A stretch of DNA of 64,000 nucleotides from VXOI01 sp965261945 (GCA_965261945.1 CBDHEF010000002.1:186001-250000); one strand, 5' to 3'. Shown: positions 16,102 through 24,997, counted from the first letter of the stretch. The notes: generated by a model not told the origin, from the sequence alone. A program made the numbers and translations.

Positions 16102-16268
16102 CGAAATAAGGAACGAGGTCTGGGACGCCCCGTTCCTTGGGAATCAAGGGCTACAATAGGGCATCGAAGCGTGGCCCAGGGCTTGCATTCAATCCATTTA
16201 ATCAGGGAAGTTACCCCCCGAGGGGAGAGATGGAGAACTTAAAGGCCCTGAGAGTGACGCCGGGCGCA
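16102..16268. other. Non-coding stretch between divergent kor and dprA promoters
   Basis: No convincing gene. It holds a stem with arms AAGGAACG (16110-16117) and CGTTCCTT (16131-16138), of unknown role, and otherwise nothing I recognise. Confidence 0.4.
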
Positions 16269-16298
16269 TTGTTGGGGTTTTTTGCCTTGTGCTAGAAT
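16269..16298 (+). promoter_or_regulatory. Promoter for dprA, giving a near-leaderless transcript
   Basis: TTGTTG (16269-16274), 18 bases, TAGAAT (16293-16298). A start site 6-8 bases past the -10 would fall at or next to the ATG at 16306, and no ribosome-binding site precedes that ATG. Confidence 0.5.
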
Positions 16299-16305
16299 CG
16301 GCGGC

Positions 16306-17478
16306 ATGGATGAACTGAAATACTGGGTGGCGTTGAGCGCGATTCCCCAAATTGGTACTGCTCGCTTCCGTCGCCTGGAGTCCTACTTCGGCAACCTGGA
16401 GCGCGCCTGGCGGGCTGGCGAGTCCCAGTTGCGGGATGCGGGACTGGACTCCCGGACGGCCCAGGAAGTCGTAGCGGCCCGGCAACAGGCTGACCCCGAC
16501 GACAGTATGGAGTCGCTGGCGCTGGCCGGGGTTAGCGCGACCAACTGGAACTGTGACGACTATCCGCCCCGCCTCAAGCAGATTGCCGACCCGCCGCCAG
16601 TGCTATATTACGTGGGAACGATAATGCCGGAAGACGAGTGCTCCGTCGCCATAGTGGGAACCCGCAACCCCACTGCCTACGGGCGGGAGGCCGCCGCAGT
16701 CCTCAGCCGCGACCTGGCGTCGGCGGGCATCACGGTGGTCAGCGGACTGGCCCTGGGAATCGACGGCGCGGCCCACCGGGCCGCACTGGAATGCGGAGGA
16801 AGGACCATCGCCGTGGTCGCCGGAGGGCTGGACTCCGTTTATCCCAAGGAACACTCCGGTCTTTTCCGGCAGATTCAGAGCAAGGGCGCGGTGGTCAGCG
16901 AGCATCGTCTGGGCGTCCGCCCCGACGCCCGCAACTTCCCCCGCCGCAACCGCCTGATCAGCGGCATGTCGCTGGGTACGGTGGTGGTGGAGGCAGCCGA
17001 GGGCAGCGGGACTCGCTGGACGGTGCAACAGGCCCTCGAACAGGACCGCGAAGTATTCTGCGTCCCCGGCAGCATATTCTCCCCCGCCAGCCGGTTCACT
17101 AATCGAATGATCAAAGAGGGCGCTAAACTGGTTGCCGACTATACCGATGTTCTGGAAGAATTGAACCTGCCGGATGTGGGCCAGTATTCCGGCGGTGTCC
17201 GGCGCCGGCAAGACGCCTTGGAGTTGGACGAGACCTCGGAGAGAGTAGATACGAGAACGGAAGAGGCACCGGAAGACCTGGACGATGGAGAGATTGCGCT
17301 TCTGGCGCATCTCACCGGCGATCCGGCACACGTTGATGACCTGTGCCGCCAATCCGGGCTTCCCATAGCATCCATCACGAGTATGTTGACGTTGCTGGAA
17401 CTGAAAGGGAAGGTTACGCAGGTAGGCAGTATGCACTATGTCCGGGCCTCCTCTGTTGAGGTGAAACATGGCAGATAA
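16306..17478 (+). CDS. dprA: DNA-processing protein DprA/Smf
   Basis: A 390-residue DprA. The N-terminal helix-hairpin-helix-like region is followed by the Rossmann-like core: VAIVGTRNPTAYGREAA, VVSGLALGIDGAAHRAAL, then VVAGGLDSVYP, FPRRNRLISGMS and VVVEAAEGSGT. The C-terminus is a winged-helix domain (LTGDPAHVDDLCRQSGLP). DprA loads RecA on incoming single-stranded DNA during transformation. It begins the plus-strand dprA-topA-xerC run, a common order, and overlaps topA by 11 bases. An acidic linker of about 30 residues separates the core from the winged helix. Confidence 0.93.
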   Translation: MDELKYWVALSAIPQIGTARFRRLESYFGNLERAWRAGESQLRDAGLDSRTAQEVVAARQQADPDDSMESLALAGVSATNWNCDDYPPRLKQIADPPPVLYYVGTIMPEDECSVAIVGTRNPTAYGREAAAVLSRDLASAGITVVSGLALGIDGAAHRAALECGGRTIAVVAGGLDSVYPKEHSGLFRQIQSKGAVVSEHRLGVRPDARNFPRRNRLISGMSLGTVVVEAAEGSGTRWTVQQALEQDREVFCVPGSIFSPASRFTNRMIKEGAKLVADYTDVLEELNLPDVGQYSGGVRRRQDALELDETSERVDTRTEEAPEDLDDGEIALLAHLTGDPAHVDDLCRQSGLPIASITSMLTLLELKGKVTQVGSMHYVRASSVEVKHGR

Positions 17479-19861
17479 ATCTGAATCAGCCGCAAGCAAA
17501 GGCTCTGTGGGCAGGAAGTCCACGTCTTCCACCGCCGGCGGCAAGAAGTCCGCAGCTTCCGCCACCAGCGGAAAGAAAACCGTGGCAACCAGGAAGCCCG
17601 GGGCCGCAGCCGGGACCAAGAGCGGCAAGATCACAGCCCGCGCATCGGGGAAAGGCAAAAAGCCGTCGGTTCGCGTTGCGCCCATCAGGACCAAAGGTAA
17701 GGACCTGGTCATTGTCGAGTCTCCGGCCAAGGCCCGCACCGTCGGCCAGATTCTGGGCGACAAATACGTGGTCACCGCCTCCCAGGGGCACGTGCGCGAT
17801 CTGCCCCAGTGGCGCTTTGGCGTCAACATCGAGGAAGACTTTGCGCCTTCTTACGAGGTGGTGAAGGACAAACGGGACCTGATCGACCAACTCAAGGCCG
17901 CCGGGGCCTCTGCCAATGACATCTACCTCGCCACCGACCCCGACCGCGAGGGCGAGGCCATCTCCTGGCATTTGCGGGAGGCGGCCGACTGGGATGGCCG
18001 TACAGCGCCCCCAAAGCGGGTGGTCTTCCACGAAATCACCAAGGACGCCGTAGAAGAAGCCTTCAGCCATCCCCGCGAAATCGATATGCAACTGGTGAAC
18101 GCCCAGCAGGCCCGGCGCATCCTTGACCGGCTGGTCGGCTACCAGATAAGCCCGTTGCTCCGCAAGCGGGTGCAGCGGGGCGTGTCCGCCGGGCGGGTGC
18201 AGTCGGTGGCCCTTCGCATGGTGGTTGACCGGGAGCGGGAAATCGAAGCCTTCGTTCCGGTGGAATCCTGGACAATTGATGCGCGCCTTCGCAAAGAGGA
18301 CGAGACCGTCGAGTTCTCCGCACATCTTCATTCGGTGAAGGGACAGAGGGGACGCCTCAACATCGGGAAGGAAGAGGATGCCCGTCGCTATGAAGCGGAG
18401 CTGGATGGGGCCAAATACGACGTTGCAGAGGTCAGGAAGCGCGACGTGCGCCAGCGCCCGGCGGCCCCATTCACCACCAGCACCATGCAACAGGATGCGG
18501 GGCGCAAGCTGCGCTTCACTGCCCAGCGCACCATGTCGGTGGCACAGCAGCTCTACGAGGGGCTGGACGTTGGCGCCGGCGGCCCGGTCGGTCTCATAAC
18601 CTATATGCGTACCGACTCCACTCAGGTTGCGGTTTCGGCAGTATCGGAGGCTAGGGAATACATCGCCGACCGCTACGGCAAGGAATACCATCCCGACAAG
18701 CCGAGAGTTTATTCGCGACGGTCCAAGGCGGCGCAGGAGGCCCACGAAGCCATCCGCCCCACTTCCATCCTGCGCGACCCCGCTTCTCTGAAGCCCTTTC
18801 TCAATTCGGAGCAACTCCGGCTGTACACGCTGGTCTGGGAGCGGATGCTGGCCAGCCAGATGTCCGACGCCGTGTCGGAAGCGACCACCGTGGACATTGA
18901 CGCGGCCTGCCGGGAATCGGGCAGCGTCTACAACTTCCGGGCCACCGGCTCGGTGATGAAGTTCGCCGGGTTCCGCACGGTGTACCTGGAAGGCCGCGAT
19001 GAGAACGCCAACGCCGACGCCGCCAAGATGCTGCCCCGCCTGGACGCCGGAGACCCGCTGGCCTGCGCGGGTCTGAAGGCCAATCAGCACTTCACCGAGC
19101 CGCCGCCCCGCTTCACCGAGGCGACGCTCATCAAGGCGATGGAGGAGAGGGGCATCGGCCGTCCCAGCACCTATGCTCCGACCATTGGGACGCTGCTGTT
19201 CCGCTACTACGTGGAGCGCAAGCAGGGCCGTCTGTTCCCCACCAAACTGGGGATAACATTAACCGACCTGCTGACCGAATTCTTCCCCGATGTTATGAAC
19301 CTGGACTTCACCGCCGGGATGGAGGAGGAACTGGATGCCGTGTCCCGGGGAGAGCGGGGCTGGGTGCCCATGCTGGGGGAGTTTTATGGCCCCTTCCATC
19401 AGGCCATGGAAAACGCCACCGAGTCCATGCCCCGTGTGCGGCTGGAAGAGCCGACCGATGAGGTGTGCGACGACTGCGGCCTGCCGATGGTCATAAGAAT
19501 CGGGCGATTCGGGCGGTTCATGTCCTGCACCGGCTACCCCGACTGCAAGGGAACCAAGCCCATCCTCAACAAGATAGGTGTGGCCTGCCCCGACTGCGGC
19601 GGCGACCTGGTGGAGCGCCGGGCACGGGGGCGGGGCGGACGGCCCTTCTGGGGCTGCTCCCGCTATCCGGCCTGCGAGTTCATCCTCAACCGGCGGCCGG
19701 TGCCCAAGCCCTGCCCGGAATGCGGCAAGATGATGGCGCAGCAAAACCGCGACACCGTCGCCTGTACCTCCTGTAGTTGGCAGGAGGCCACGGGACAGGA
19801 GGCCACGGGCGAGGCGGCGGACGAGAGCCAGGCCGGGGAGTTGGTGGGCGTTGGCGACTAG
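17468..19861 (+). CDS. topA: Type IA DNA topoisomerase I
   Basis: A 797-residue TopA that relaxes negative supercoils. It starts with an unusual 75-residue low-complexity tail rich in Lys, Ser, Ala and Gly, probably DNA-binding. Then comes the TOPRIM domain (LVIVESPAKA near residue 80, DPDREGE near 160) and the active-site tyrosine Tyr379 in GLITYMRTDST. RPSTYAPTI and a stretch of zinc-binding C4 fingers follow at the end: CDDCGLPM...CTGYPDC, CPDCGGDL...CSRYPAC, CPECGKMM...CTSC. The start at 17468 overlaps dprA. The lysine-rich N-terminal extension is longer than in typical family members. Confidence 0.95.
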   Translation: MADKSESAASKGSVGRKSTSSTAGGKKSAASATSGKKTVATRKPGAAAGTKSGKITARASGKGKKPSVRVAPIRTKGKDLVIVESPAKARTVGQILGDKYVVTASQGHVRDLPQWRFGVNIEEDFAPSYEVVKDKRDLIDQLKAAGASANDIYLATDPDREGEAISWHLREAADWDGRTAPPKRVVFHEITKDAVEEAFSHPREIDMQLVNAQQARRILDRLVGYQISPLLRKRVQRGVSAGRVQSVALRMVVDREREIEAFVPVESWTIDARLRKEDETVEFSAHLHSVKGQRGRLNIGKEEDARRYEAELDGAKYDVAEVRKRDVRQRPAAPFTTSTMQQDAGRKLRFTAQRTMSVAQQLYEGLDVGAGGPVGLITYMRTDSTQVAVSAVSEAREYIADRYGKEYHPDKPRVYSRRSKAAQEAHEAIRPTSILRDPASLKPFLNSEQLRLYTLVWERMLASQMSDAVSEATTVDIDAACRESGSVYNFRATGSVMKFAGFRTVYLEGRDENANADAAKMLPRLDAGDPLACAGLKANQHFTEPPPRFTEATLIKAMEERGIGRPSTYAPTIGTLLFRYYVERKQGRLFPTKLGITLTDLLTEFFPDVMNLDFTAGMEEELDAVSRGERGWVPMLGEFYGPFHQAMENATESMPRVRLEEPTDEVCDDCGLPMVIRIGRFGRFMSCTGYPDCKGTKPILNKIGVACPDCGGDLVERRARGRGGRPFWGCSRYPACEFILNRRPVPKPCPECGKMMAQQNRDTVACTSCSWQEATGQEATGEAADESQAGELVGVGD

Positions 19862-21002
19862 CCGCACATTTGGGAAAGTTCCCCCTCCCTCCGGAGGGGA
19901 GGCAGGGTGGGGGAGCTTTCCTGCCCAAGAAACCGGGGCGGACACCCCGGATAACGTTGCCGAGTTCGACGCCCTTCGGGACCGCTTCCCCTGGTACATC
20001 CGGGGGCAGCGCGGACTTTCGGAGAATACGGAGCGCGTTTATCTGAGCGACCTTCAAGCCTTCCGGGAATACCTGTTGAAGGAAAGCCTGTCCTTGAGAG
20101 ACATGGACCGGGCCACCCTGCGGGGCTACCTGGCGTGGCTGGCCACCCCGGCCCGCGAAGGCGGCAGGGGATATGAGCGGGTCAGCGTATCCCGCAAGCT
20201 CACCGTGCTGCGCTCTTTCTACCTCTTCCTGGTGCAGGAGGGTATGTTCCACTCCACCCCGGTCCCGTCGGCGCGAAGTTTCCGCCTGAAAGTTGCCAAG
20301 CCGTTGCCCACTTTCCTGGGCCATCGCGAGGCCGAGCGGCTGCTGGACGCCCCCGACGATTCTGCTCCGCTGGGTATGCGCGATAAGGCCATCCTGGAGC
20401 TGCTCTACGGGTGCGGCGTGCGGTTGGCGGAGATTCACGGCATGAACCTCTCCGACATCAATTTCGGCCAGCGTTCCGTCCTAGTGCGGGGCAAAGGCAA
20501 CAAGGAGCGTGAGACACTCTACGGCCAGCCCGCCGAGGACGCGCTCACTCGCTATCTGAACGAGGCCCGTCCGCTGCTGGACGAAGAGGCCGCGCCAGCC
20601 GATAAGACCGATGCCGTGTTCCTGAACCGCTACGGCCAGCGCCTGTCCCGTCGCAGTATCGAAAGCCTGGTTCGCAAGCACGGCTCGGCGGCGGGAACGC
20701 GGGACGACGTGCATCCTCACACGCTGCGGCACACCTTCGCGACGCATATGCTGGAGGGAGGCGCCGACCTGCGGGTGATTCAGGAGCTTCTCGGTCATTC
20801 CAGCCCCCAGACCACCCAGATTTATACCCATATTACCAAGGCCGAAGCCCTCGAGGCGTACCTGACCCATCACCCCCGCGCCGATGAGCCTGCGGCCCGC
20901 CCCGCCGCCACGACGGAAGACCCGGGGGACACCCTGCCCTCTCGCCCCCCCGAAGTATCTGATTTCTCTTCCCCTCTGGAAGAGGGCCAGGAAGAGGACT
21001 GA
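19851..21002 (+). CDS. xerC: Tyrosine recombinase XerC/XerD
   Basis: A tyrosine recombinase with a SAM-like N-terminal domain (RGLSENTERVYLSDLQAF) and the catalytic set R-H-R-H-Y seen in GCGVRLAEIHGM, HPHTLRHTFATHMLEGGADL, LLGHSSPQTTQIYTH. It resolves chromosome dimers at dif. The only usable in-frame start is a TTG at 19851 that overlaps the topA stop. Residues of about 9-25 are then translated from a dispersed repeat (19880-19916). The C-terminal 10 residues, SSPLEEGQEED, likewise derive from a partial copy at 20968-20998. Length 383 residues, against about 300 for the family, owing to these ends. XerC versus XerD cannot be decided. Confidence 0.88.
   Translation: MATSRTFGKVPPPSGGEAGWGSFPAQETGADTPDNVAEFDALRDRFPWYIRGQRGLSENTERVYLSDLQAFREYLLKESLSLRDMDRATLRGYLAWLATPAREGGRGYERVSVSRKLTVLRSFYLFLVQEGMFHSTPVPSARSFRLKVAKPLPTFLGHREAERLLDAPDDSAPLGMRDKAILELLYGCGVRLAEIHGMNLSDINFGQRSVLVRGKGNKERETLYGQPAEDALTRYLNEARPLLDEEAAPADKTDAVFLNRYGQRLSRRSIESLVRKHGSAAGTRDDVHPHTLRHTFATHMLEGGADLRVIQELLGHSSPQTTQIYTHITKAEALEAYLTHHPRADEPAARPAATTEDPGDTLPSRPPEVSDFSSPLEEGQEED
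19880..19916. repeat. Dispersed repeat, copy inside the 5' end of xerC
   Basis: CCCCCTCCCTCCGGAGGGGAGG hairpin split as CCCCTCC / GGAGGGG, followed by CAGGGTGGGGGAG. It lies downstream of the topA stop yet within the recombinase reading frame. Confidence 0.65.
20968..20998. repeat. Partial dispersed repeat at the 3' end of xerC
   Basis: CTTCCCCTCTGGAAGAGGGCCAGGA resembles the CCTCT-AGAGGGCCAGG part of the family, without the GTGAGGG tail. It encodes the last residues of the recombinase. Confidence 0.45.
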
Positions 21003-21013
21003 GGGAAAAGACG

Positions 21014-21460
21014 ATGGCTCGATTTCTCATACTTAACGGGCCCAACCTGAATATGCTGGGACGCCGGGACGCCGGTTTCTACGGCGTCAAGACCCTTGAA
21101 GAGATCAACGGGGAGATTGGCGCCGTTGCCGCCCGACTGGGGGTCGAGGTCGAGTTCTTCCAGTCCAACCACGAGGGCGCGCTGGTGGACTGCATCCAGG
21201 AAGCGCGTGACCGTATTGACGGGCTGATAGTCAATGGGGGCGCCCTCACCCATTACGGGTTGACACTGAAGGACGCCCTCATAGACTGCCGTCTGCCCTT
21301 TGTAGAGGTGCATTTGAGCAACCCGCTGGCCCGCGACGCTTGGCGGCGGCACTCGGTGCTGTCCGACATCGCCCGGGGCCAAATTGCAGGCTTCGGATGG
21401 AGAAGCTATACTGCGGCTTTGGAAATACTCGCCGCTCTGGTGGAGGAAGAGTCCCAATGA
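21014..21460 (+). CDS. aroQ: Type II 3-dehydroquinate dehydratase
   Basis: A 148-residue AroQ, the usual size. Motifs are LNGPNLNMLGRRD (N-terminal signature), FYG with the catalytic tyrosine, FFQSNHEGALVDCIQEA, and VNGGALTHYG, with VEVHLSN holding the catalytic histidine region. It converts 3-dehydroquinate to 3-dehydroshikimate in the shikimate pathway. The usual NPGA appears here as NGGA. It lies 11 bases after xerC, and its stop overlaps the start of the next gene (ATGA), so these are translated as a unit. Confidence 0.95.
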   Translation: MARFLILNGPNLNMLGRRDAGFYGVKTLEEINGEIGAVAARLGVEVEFFQSNHEGALVDCIQEARDRIDGLIVNGGALTHYGLTLKDALIDCRLPFVEVHLSNPLARDAWRRHSVLSDIARGQIAGFGWRSYTAALEILAALVEEESQ

Positions 21461-22527
21461 TGCAATCTCGACTGGCTACTTTTGTCGCCAAGCTGCCCGA
21501 ACGGGAAGTGGATGCAATCCTGGTTTCCGGGGCCGAGAACCGGCGCTACCTGTCCGGCTTTTCCGGCTCGGCGGGTTACCTGCTCATTACCGATGAACGG
21601 GCCCATCTGGCCACCGACTTCCGGTACACCGAGCAGGCCACCGCCCAGGCCGTTCACTTCAATGTTGAGCAGGTTCGGGTCGGTTGGGATTGGCTCCTCA
21701 CCCAGCTCAAGGAGTCCGGGGCGAAGCGGCTGGGGTTCGAGAGCCAGGCTATGACCGTGTCAACCTACAACAGCCTGATGAAAGCTATCAACGAGGATTC
21801 CGGGCTTTCCCAAATAGAATTGGTCCCGGTTGCCGAAATGACCGACGGTCAGCGCAGCATCAAGGACTCCGACGAGCTGGCCCTGCTCCAGCGGGCCATT
21901 GACGCCTCTGACCTGGCGATGGAGCAGGTCTGCCCTGCCATCACCGAGGGCATGACCGAACGGGAGGTGGGGTGGCGGATGGAGATGGCAATGCGCGACG
22001 CCGGCTCCGACGGTATCAGCTTCGACACCATCGTGGCCGCTGGCCCCAACGGGGCCATGGCCCATCACATGCCCACTGACTACGTTATCAAGCGCGGCGA
22101 GCCCATCGTTATCGACATGGGCGCCAAGGTGGGCGGCTACTGCTCCGACATTACCCGCACGGTGATCGTGGGGGAGCCGGATGAGATGTTCCACAAGATT
22201 TATAACATCGTCCTGGACGCGCAGCTAACCGCCATCCGGGACGTCAAGACCGGCATGAACGGCGAGGAGGCCGACAAGCTGGCCCGCGATGTCATCGCCG
22301 ACGCCGGGTACGGCGACAACTTCGGCCACAGCCTCGGGCATGGCGTGGGCCTGGCCGTCCACGAAAACCCCCGGGTCAGCCCCCGCTCCACCGATCCACT
22401 GGACGTCAACTCCGTGTTCACCGTGGAGCCGGGCATTTACCTCTCCGGTTGGGGCGGCGTCCGCATCGAAGACATCGTGATTCTCGGAGAGGGTGGGGCA
22501 ACCCCCCTGAGCAAGGCATCCAAATAG
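21457..22527 (+). CDS. pepQ: Xaa-Pro aminopeptidase/dipeptidase (M24 family)
   Basis: A 356-residue peptidase of the M24 pita-bread fold. The creatinase-like N-terminal domain (AILVSGAENRRYLSGFSGSAG) precedes the catalytic domain. Metal ligands lie in IDMGAKVGGYCSDITRT (two Asp), GHGVGLAVHE (His), TVEPGIYL (Glu), and GGVRIEDIV (Glu). It cleaves the bond before proline in peptides, with two Mn or Co ions. Double ATG at 21457/21460 overlapping aroQ. Placement directly upstream of efp is very common in bacteria. Confidence 0.93.
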   Translation: MMQSRLATFVAKLPEREVDAILVSGAENRRYLSGFSGSAGYLLITDERAHLATDFRYTEQATAQAVHFNVEQVRVGWDWLLTQLKESGAKRLGFESQAMTVSTYNSLMKAINEDSGLSQIELVPVAEMTDGQRSIKDSDELALLQRAIDASDLAMEQVCPAITEGMTEREVGWRMEMAMRDAGSDGISFDTIVAAGPNGAMAHHMPTDYVIKRGEPIVIDMGAKVGGYCSDITRTVIVGEPDEMFHKIYNIVLDAQLTAIRDVKTGMNGEEADKLARDVIADAGYGDNFGHSLGHGVGLAVHENPRVSPRSTDPLDVNSVFTVEPGIYLSGWGGVRIEDIVILGEGGATPLSKASK

Positions 22528-22540
22528 ACGCCAGATGAAA

Positions 22541-22634
22541 TTCCCTCCCCCATCGGGAGGGAGTCAGGGTGGGGGTGAGTTGCTGCGGCGGAAAACGCCC
22601 CTCACCACCCAATATCTCTCAGTGAGAGGGAGAA
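22541..22634. repeat. Two tandem copies of the dispersed repeat
   Basis: One copy (22541-22580) runs CCCTCCCCC-ATC-GGGAGGGAGTCAGGGTGGGGGTGAG. The second (22596-22634) is its inverted relative, CCCCTCACCACCC...CTCTCAGTGAGAGGG. They face each other between pepQ and efp. Confidence 0.65.
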
Positions 22635-22669
22635 GCCGGAAGCCAGACCAACACTAACAGGCGGTCGGA

Positions 22670-23236
22670 ATGAGCATAAACTTCAGCGATCTCAACCGCG
22701 GCCTCGTCATCGAACTCGATGGGGCGCCGTGGATGGTGATGGATTACGAGCGACACAAGATGCAGCAGCGGGCCCCGGTCACCCGCATCAAGATGAAGAA
22801 TTTGCTCAGCGGAGCCGTGGTCGAGCGCACCTTCCAGCGCTACGACACCGGATTCACCGTCGCCGACATCGACAACCGCCCGACTCAATACCTGTACACG
22901 GACGGCGAGTTCTATTACTTCCTCGATCAGGAAACCTTCGACCAGTACGAGTTGACCGCAGAAGTTCTGGGTGAGTCGCTGGGCTACCTCAAGGAGGACG
23001 CCGCCATCGAGGTGGTCTTCTACAATGGTTCGGCCATCAGCGTCAACCTGCCGACTCACGTCGAGCTGGAGGTAACCGAGACCGCGCCTTCGTTCCGGGG
23101 AGACACGGCGCAGGGCGGCAACAAGCCTGCCACGCTGGAAACCGGCCTGCGTGTCAACGTGCCCATGTTTATCACGCCGGGAACGGTGGTTAGGGTGGAC
23201 ACCCGCACTGGGGCCTACACCGAGCGCGTGAGCTGA
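22670..23236 (+). CDS. efp: Elongation factor P
   Basis: A 188-residue, three-domain EF-P, the normal size. It enters the ribosomal E site and rescues stalls at polyproline. The N-terminal KOW-like domain has MSINFSDLNRGLVIELDG. The tip loop reads HKMQQRAPVTRIK, so the position that carries the modified Lys or Arg in most EF-Ps is Gln33, flanked by Gln32 and Arg34. The OB domains follow, with the C-terminal signature LETGLRVNVPMFITPGTVV. Located between pepQ and xseA, and its stop is 4 bases before the xseA start. The glutamine tip suggests function without the EpmA or EarP modification; this is inference. Confidence 0.95.
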   Translation: MSINFSDLNRGLVIELDGAPWMVMDYERHKMQQRAPVTRIKMKNLLSGAVVERTFQRYDTGFTVADIDNRPTQYLYTDGEFYYFLDQETFDQYELTAEVLGESLGYLKEDAAIEVVFYNGSAISVNLPTHVELEVTETAPSFRGDTAQGGNKPATLETGLRVNVPMFITPGTVVRVDTRTGAYTERVS

Positions 23237-23240
23237 CGGA

Positions 23241-24533
23241 GTGCCAACCTACACGGTCAGCCAGGTTGCAACCTACATTCGGACCGGGCTGGAAGCCGAC
23301 CCGCACCTGGCTGACTTGTGGATCGAAGGCGAGGTCTCCAACCTCAGCGTAGCCTCGTCCGGCCACGCCTACTTCAACCTCAAGGACCGCCAGGCCGTGC
23401 TTCAGGCGGTCATATTTCGTAGCCAGCGGGGCATTCACCTGCTGGCCAACGGCGGGTCGGTAACGGCCCACGGGCGAGTTTCCTTCTACGAGCCGCGCGG
23501 CACCCTCAACATAATGGTGGACGTGGTCGCGCCGCAGGGTCTCGGCGAACTGGCCCTGGAGCTGGAGCGGCTCAAGCAGAAGCTGGCGTCCGAAGGCCTT
23601 TTCGACACTGGCCGCAAGCGTCTCCTGCCTGCCTTTCCGAAAGTGGTGGGCGTCGTGACCTCGCCCACTGGGGCCGTCTTCCACGACATTCAGAACGTGC
23701 TGGGCCGCCGTTATCCGCTGGCGAAGCTGGTGCTTTCCCCGACCCAGGTACAGGGCGAAGGGGCTGCGGAGAGCATCGCCGCAGCGCTGGAACTGCTTGA
23801 CCGGGAAGGCGGATGCGACGTGATAGTAGTCGCCCGCGGCGGCGGGTCGCTGGAAGACCTGTGGGCCTTCAACGAGGAGGCCGTCGCCCGCGCCATCTAC
23901 GCCTGCCGAACACCGGTGGTCAGCGGCGTGGGCCACGAGACCGACGAGACCATCGCCGATTACGTGGCCGATGTGCGCGCCCCCACTCCCTCGGCGGCGG
24001 CGGAACTGATTGTCCCCGACGCCCGCGACCTGAGGGCAACCACCTCCCACCTGCTCCAGCGTATGAGCCGCAACCTGATCGGCCAGGTGCAGCAGGAACG
24101 GACTGGAATAGAACGATTGCGGCGTCAGATGGAAGCGGGACTGCCCGACACCGGCACCTGGCGGAGGCGCATAGACGACCTTTCTCGTATCGCCGGTTCC
24201 TCGGTTGCTTCTATGGCTATGCAAAGACGCTTGGAAGTTGACGGCTTGAACCAACGATTGCGGGGCCTCGACCCCCAGGCCACGCTGCTGCGCGGTTTTT
24301 CCGTGGTGGAACTGGTTGCCACCGGGCGGGCGCTGACGAGCGCCTCGCAGGCGTCTTCCGGCGACGAACTGCGGATTACCGTTTCCGACGGCGAGATCCC
24401 GGCGGTGGTCGGCGAGCCGGGGCAGCCAGCGCCCGCCGCAGTTTCCGTCCCCGCTGAAACTCCCGCCGTCCCTGCGAAACGGAAACGCAAGTCCGGCACC
24501 ACTCAGCCGCCCGCGTCGGCGTTGCTGTTTTAG
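23241..24533 (+). CDS. xseA: Exodeoxyribonuclease VII large subunit
   Basis: A 430-residue XseA. The OB-fold N-terminal domain has VSNLSVASSGHAYFNLKD, and the central catalytic domain has VVTSPTGAVFHDIQNVLGRR, VARGGGSLEDLWAFNEE, and TPVVSGVGHETDETIADYVADVRAPTPSAAAE. A coiled-coil region that binds the small subunit follows. The enzyme degrades single-stranded DNA in both directions. Its start is a GTG at 23241, just after efp. The C-terminus past residue 400 is a Pro/Ala-rich basic tail. It is followed by xseB 75 bases later. Confidence 0.94.
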   Translation: MPTYTVSQVATYIRTGLEADPHLADLWIEGEVSNLSVASSGHAYFNLKDRQAVLQAVIFRSQRGIHLLANGGSVTAHGRVSFYEPRGTLNIMVDVVAPQGLGELALELERLKQKLASEGLFDTGRKRLLPAFPKVVGVVTSPTGAVFHDIQNVLGRRYPLAKLVLSPTQVQGEGAAESIAAALELLDREGGCDVIVVARGGGSLEDLWAFNEEAVARAIYACRTPVVSGVGHETDETIADYVADVRAPTPSAAAELIVPDARDLRATTSHLLQRMSRNLIGQVQQERTGIERLRRQMEAGLPDTGTWRRRIDDLSRIAGSSVASMAMQRRLEVDGLNQRLRGLDPQATLLRGFSVVELVATGRALTSASQASSGDELRITVSDGEIPAVVGEPGQPAPAAVSVPAETPAVPAKRKRKSGTTQPPASALLF

Positions 24534-24608
24534 ACTTTCCCTTCTGGAGCCTGATTTGGCTGCCGCGATAGCCGCCTCCATCCCGCATCTGCACCGGAGA
24601 CACTGGAT

Positions 24609-24953
24609 ATGACATCCCGAAACGGCCAATCCTCAGACTTTGACCCCGCCCAACTCGGCTTCGAGGACGCCTTTCGCCAGTTGTCCGAAATAGCGGAGCA
24701 TCTGGAGGCTGGAGGGCTGACTCTGGCCGAGGCAACGGCCAGGTATGAACAGGGTATGAAGCTGGTGCAGCATTGCAATCACCTGCTGGACTCTGCGGAA
24801 CTGGAAATCACCACCCTCCGCGAGAATTACCAGCGCCCGCCCGCGGCCGCCGTCCCGCAGGACGATGCGGAGCCGCCGTACCACGACGATGCCCCGTACG
24901 AGGAAGTGGCAGACGAGGAAGTGGCAGACGAGGAAGACAAACTGCCCTTTTAG
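24609..24953 (+). CDS. xseB: Exodeoxyribonuclease VII small subunit
   Basis: The core, FEDAFRQLSEIAEHLEAGGL followed by TLAEATARYEQGMKLVQHCNHLLDSAE, is the canonical two-helix XseB that binds the coiled coil of XseA. At 114 residues it is longer than the usual 60-85 because of an acidic C-terminal tail (repeated EEVADEEVADEEDK). Adjacent to xseA. The acidic tail contains a short exact duplication. Confidence 0.92.
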   Translation: MTSRNGQSSDFDPAQLGFEDAFRQLSEIAEHLEAGGLTLAEATARYEQGMKLVQHCNHLLDSAELEITTLRENYQRPPAAAVPQDDAEPPYHDDAPYEEVADEEVADEEDKLPF

Positions 24954-24997
24954 CTCCTCAGGATGCCAGACCGAGAGTCAAGGGCCGAGTATTTTCG

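Noticed and set aside
22670..24629. Long antisense open frames opposite efp and xseA
   Set aside because: Shadows of GC-rich coding DNA; the plus-strand genes carry the conserved motifs.
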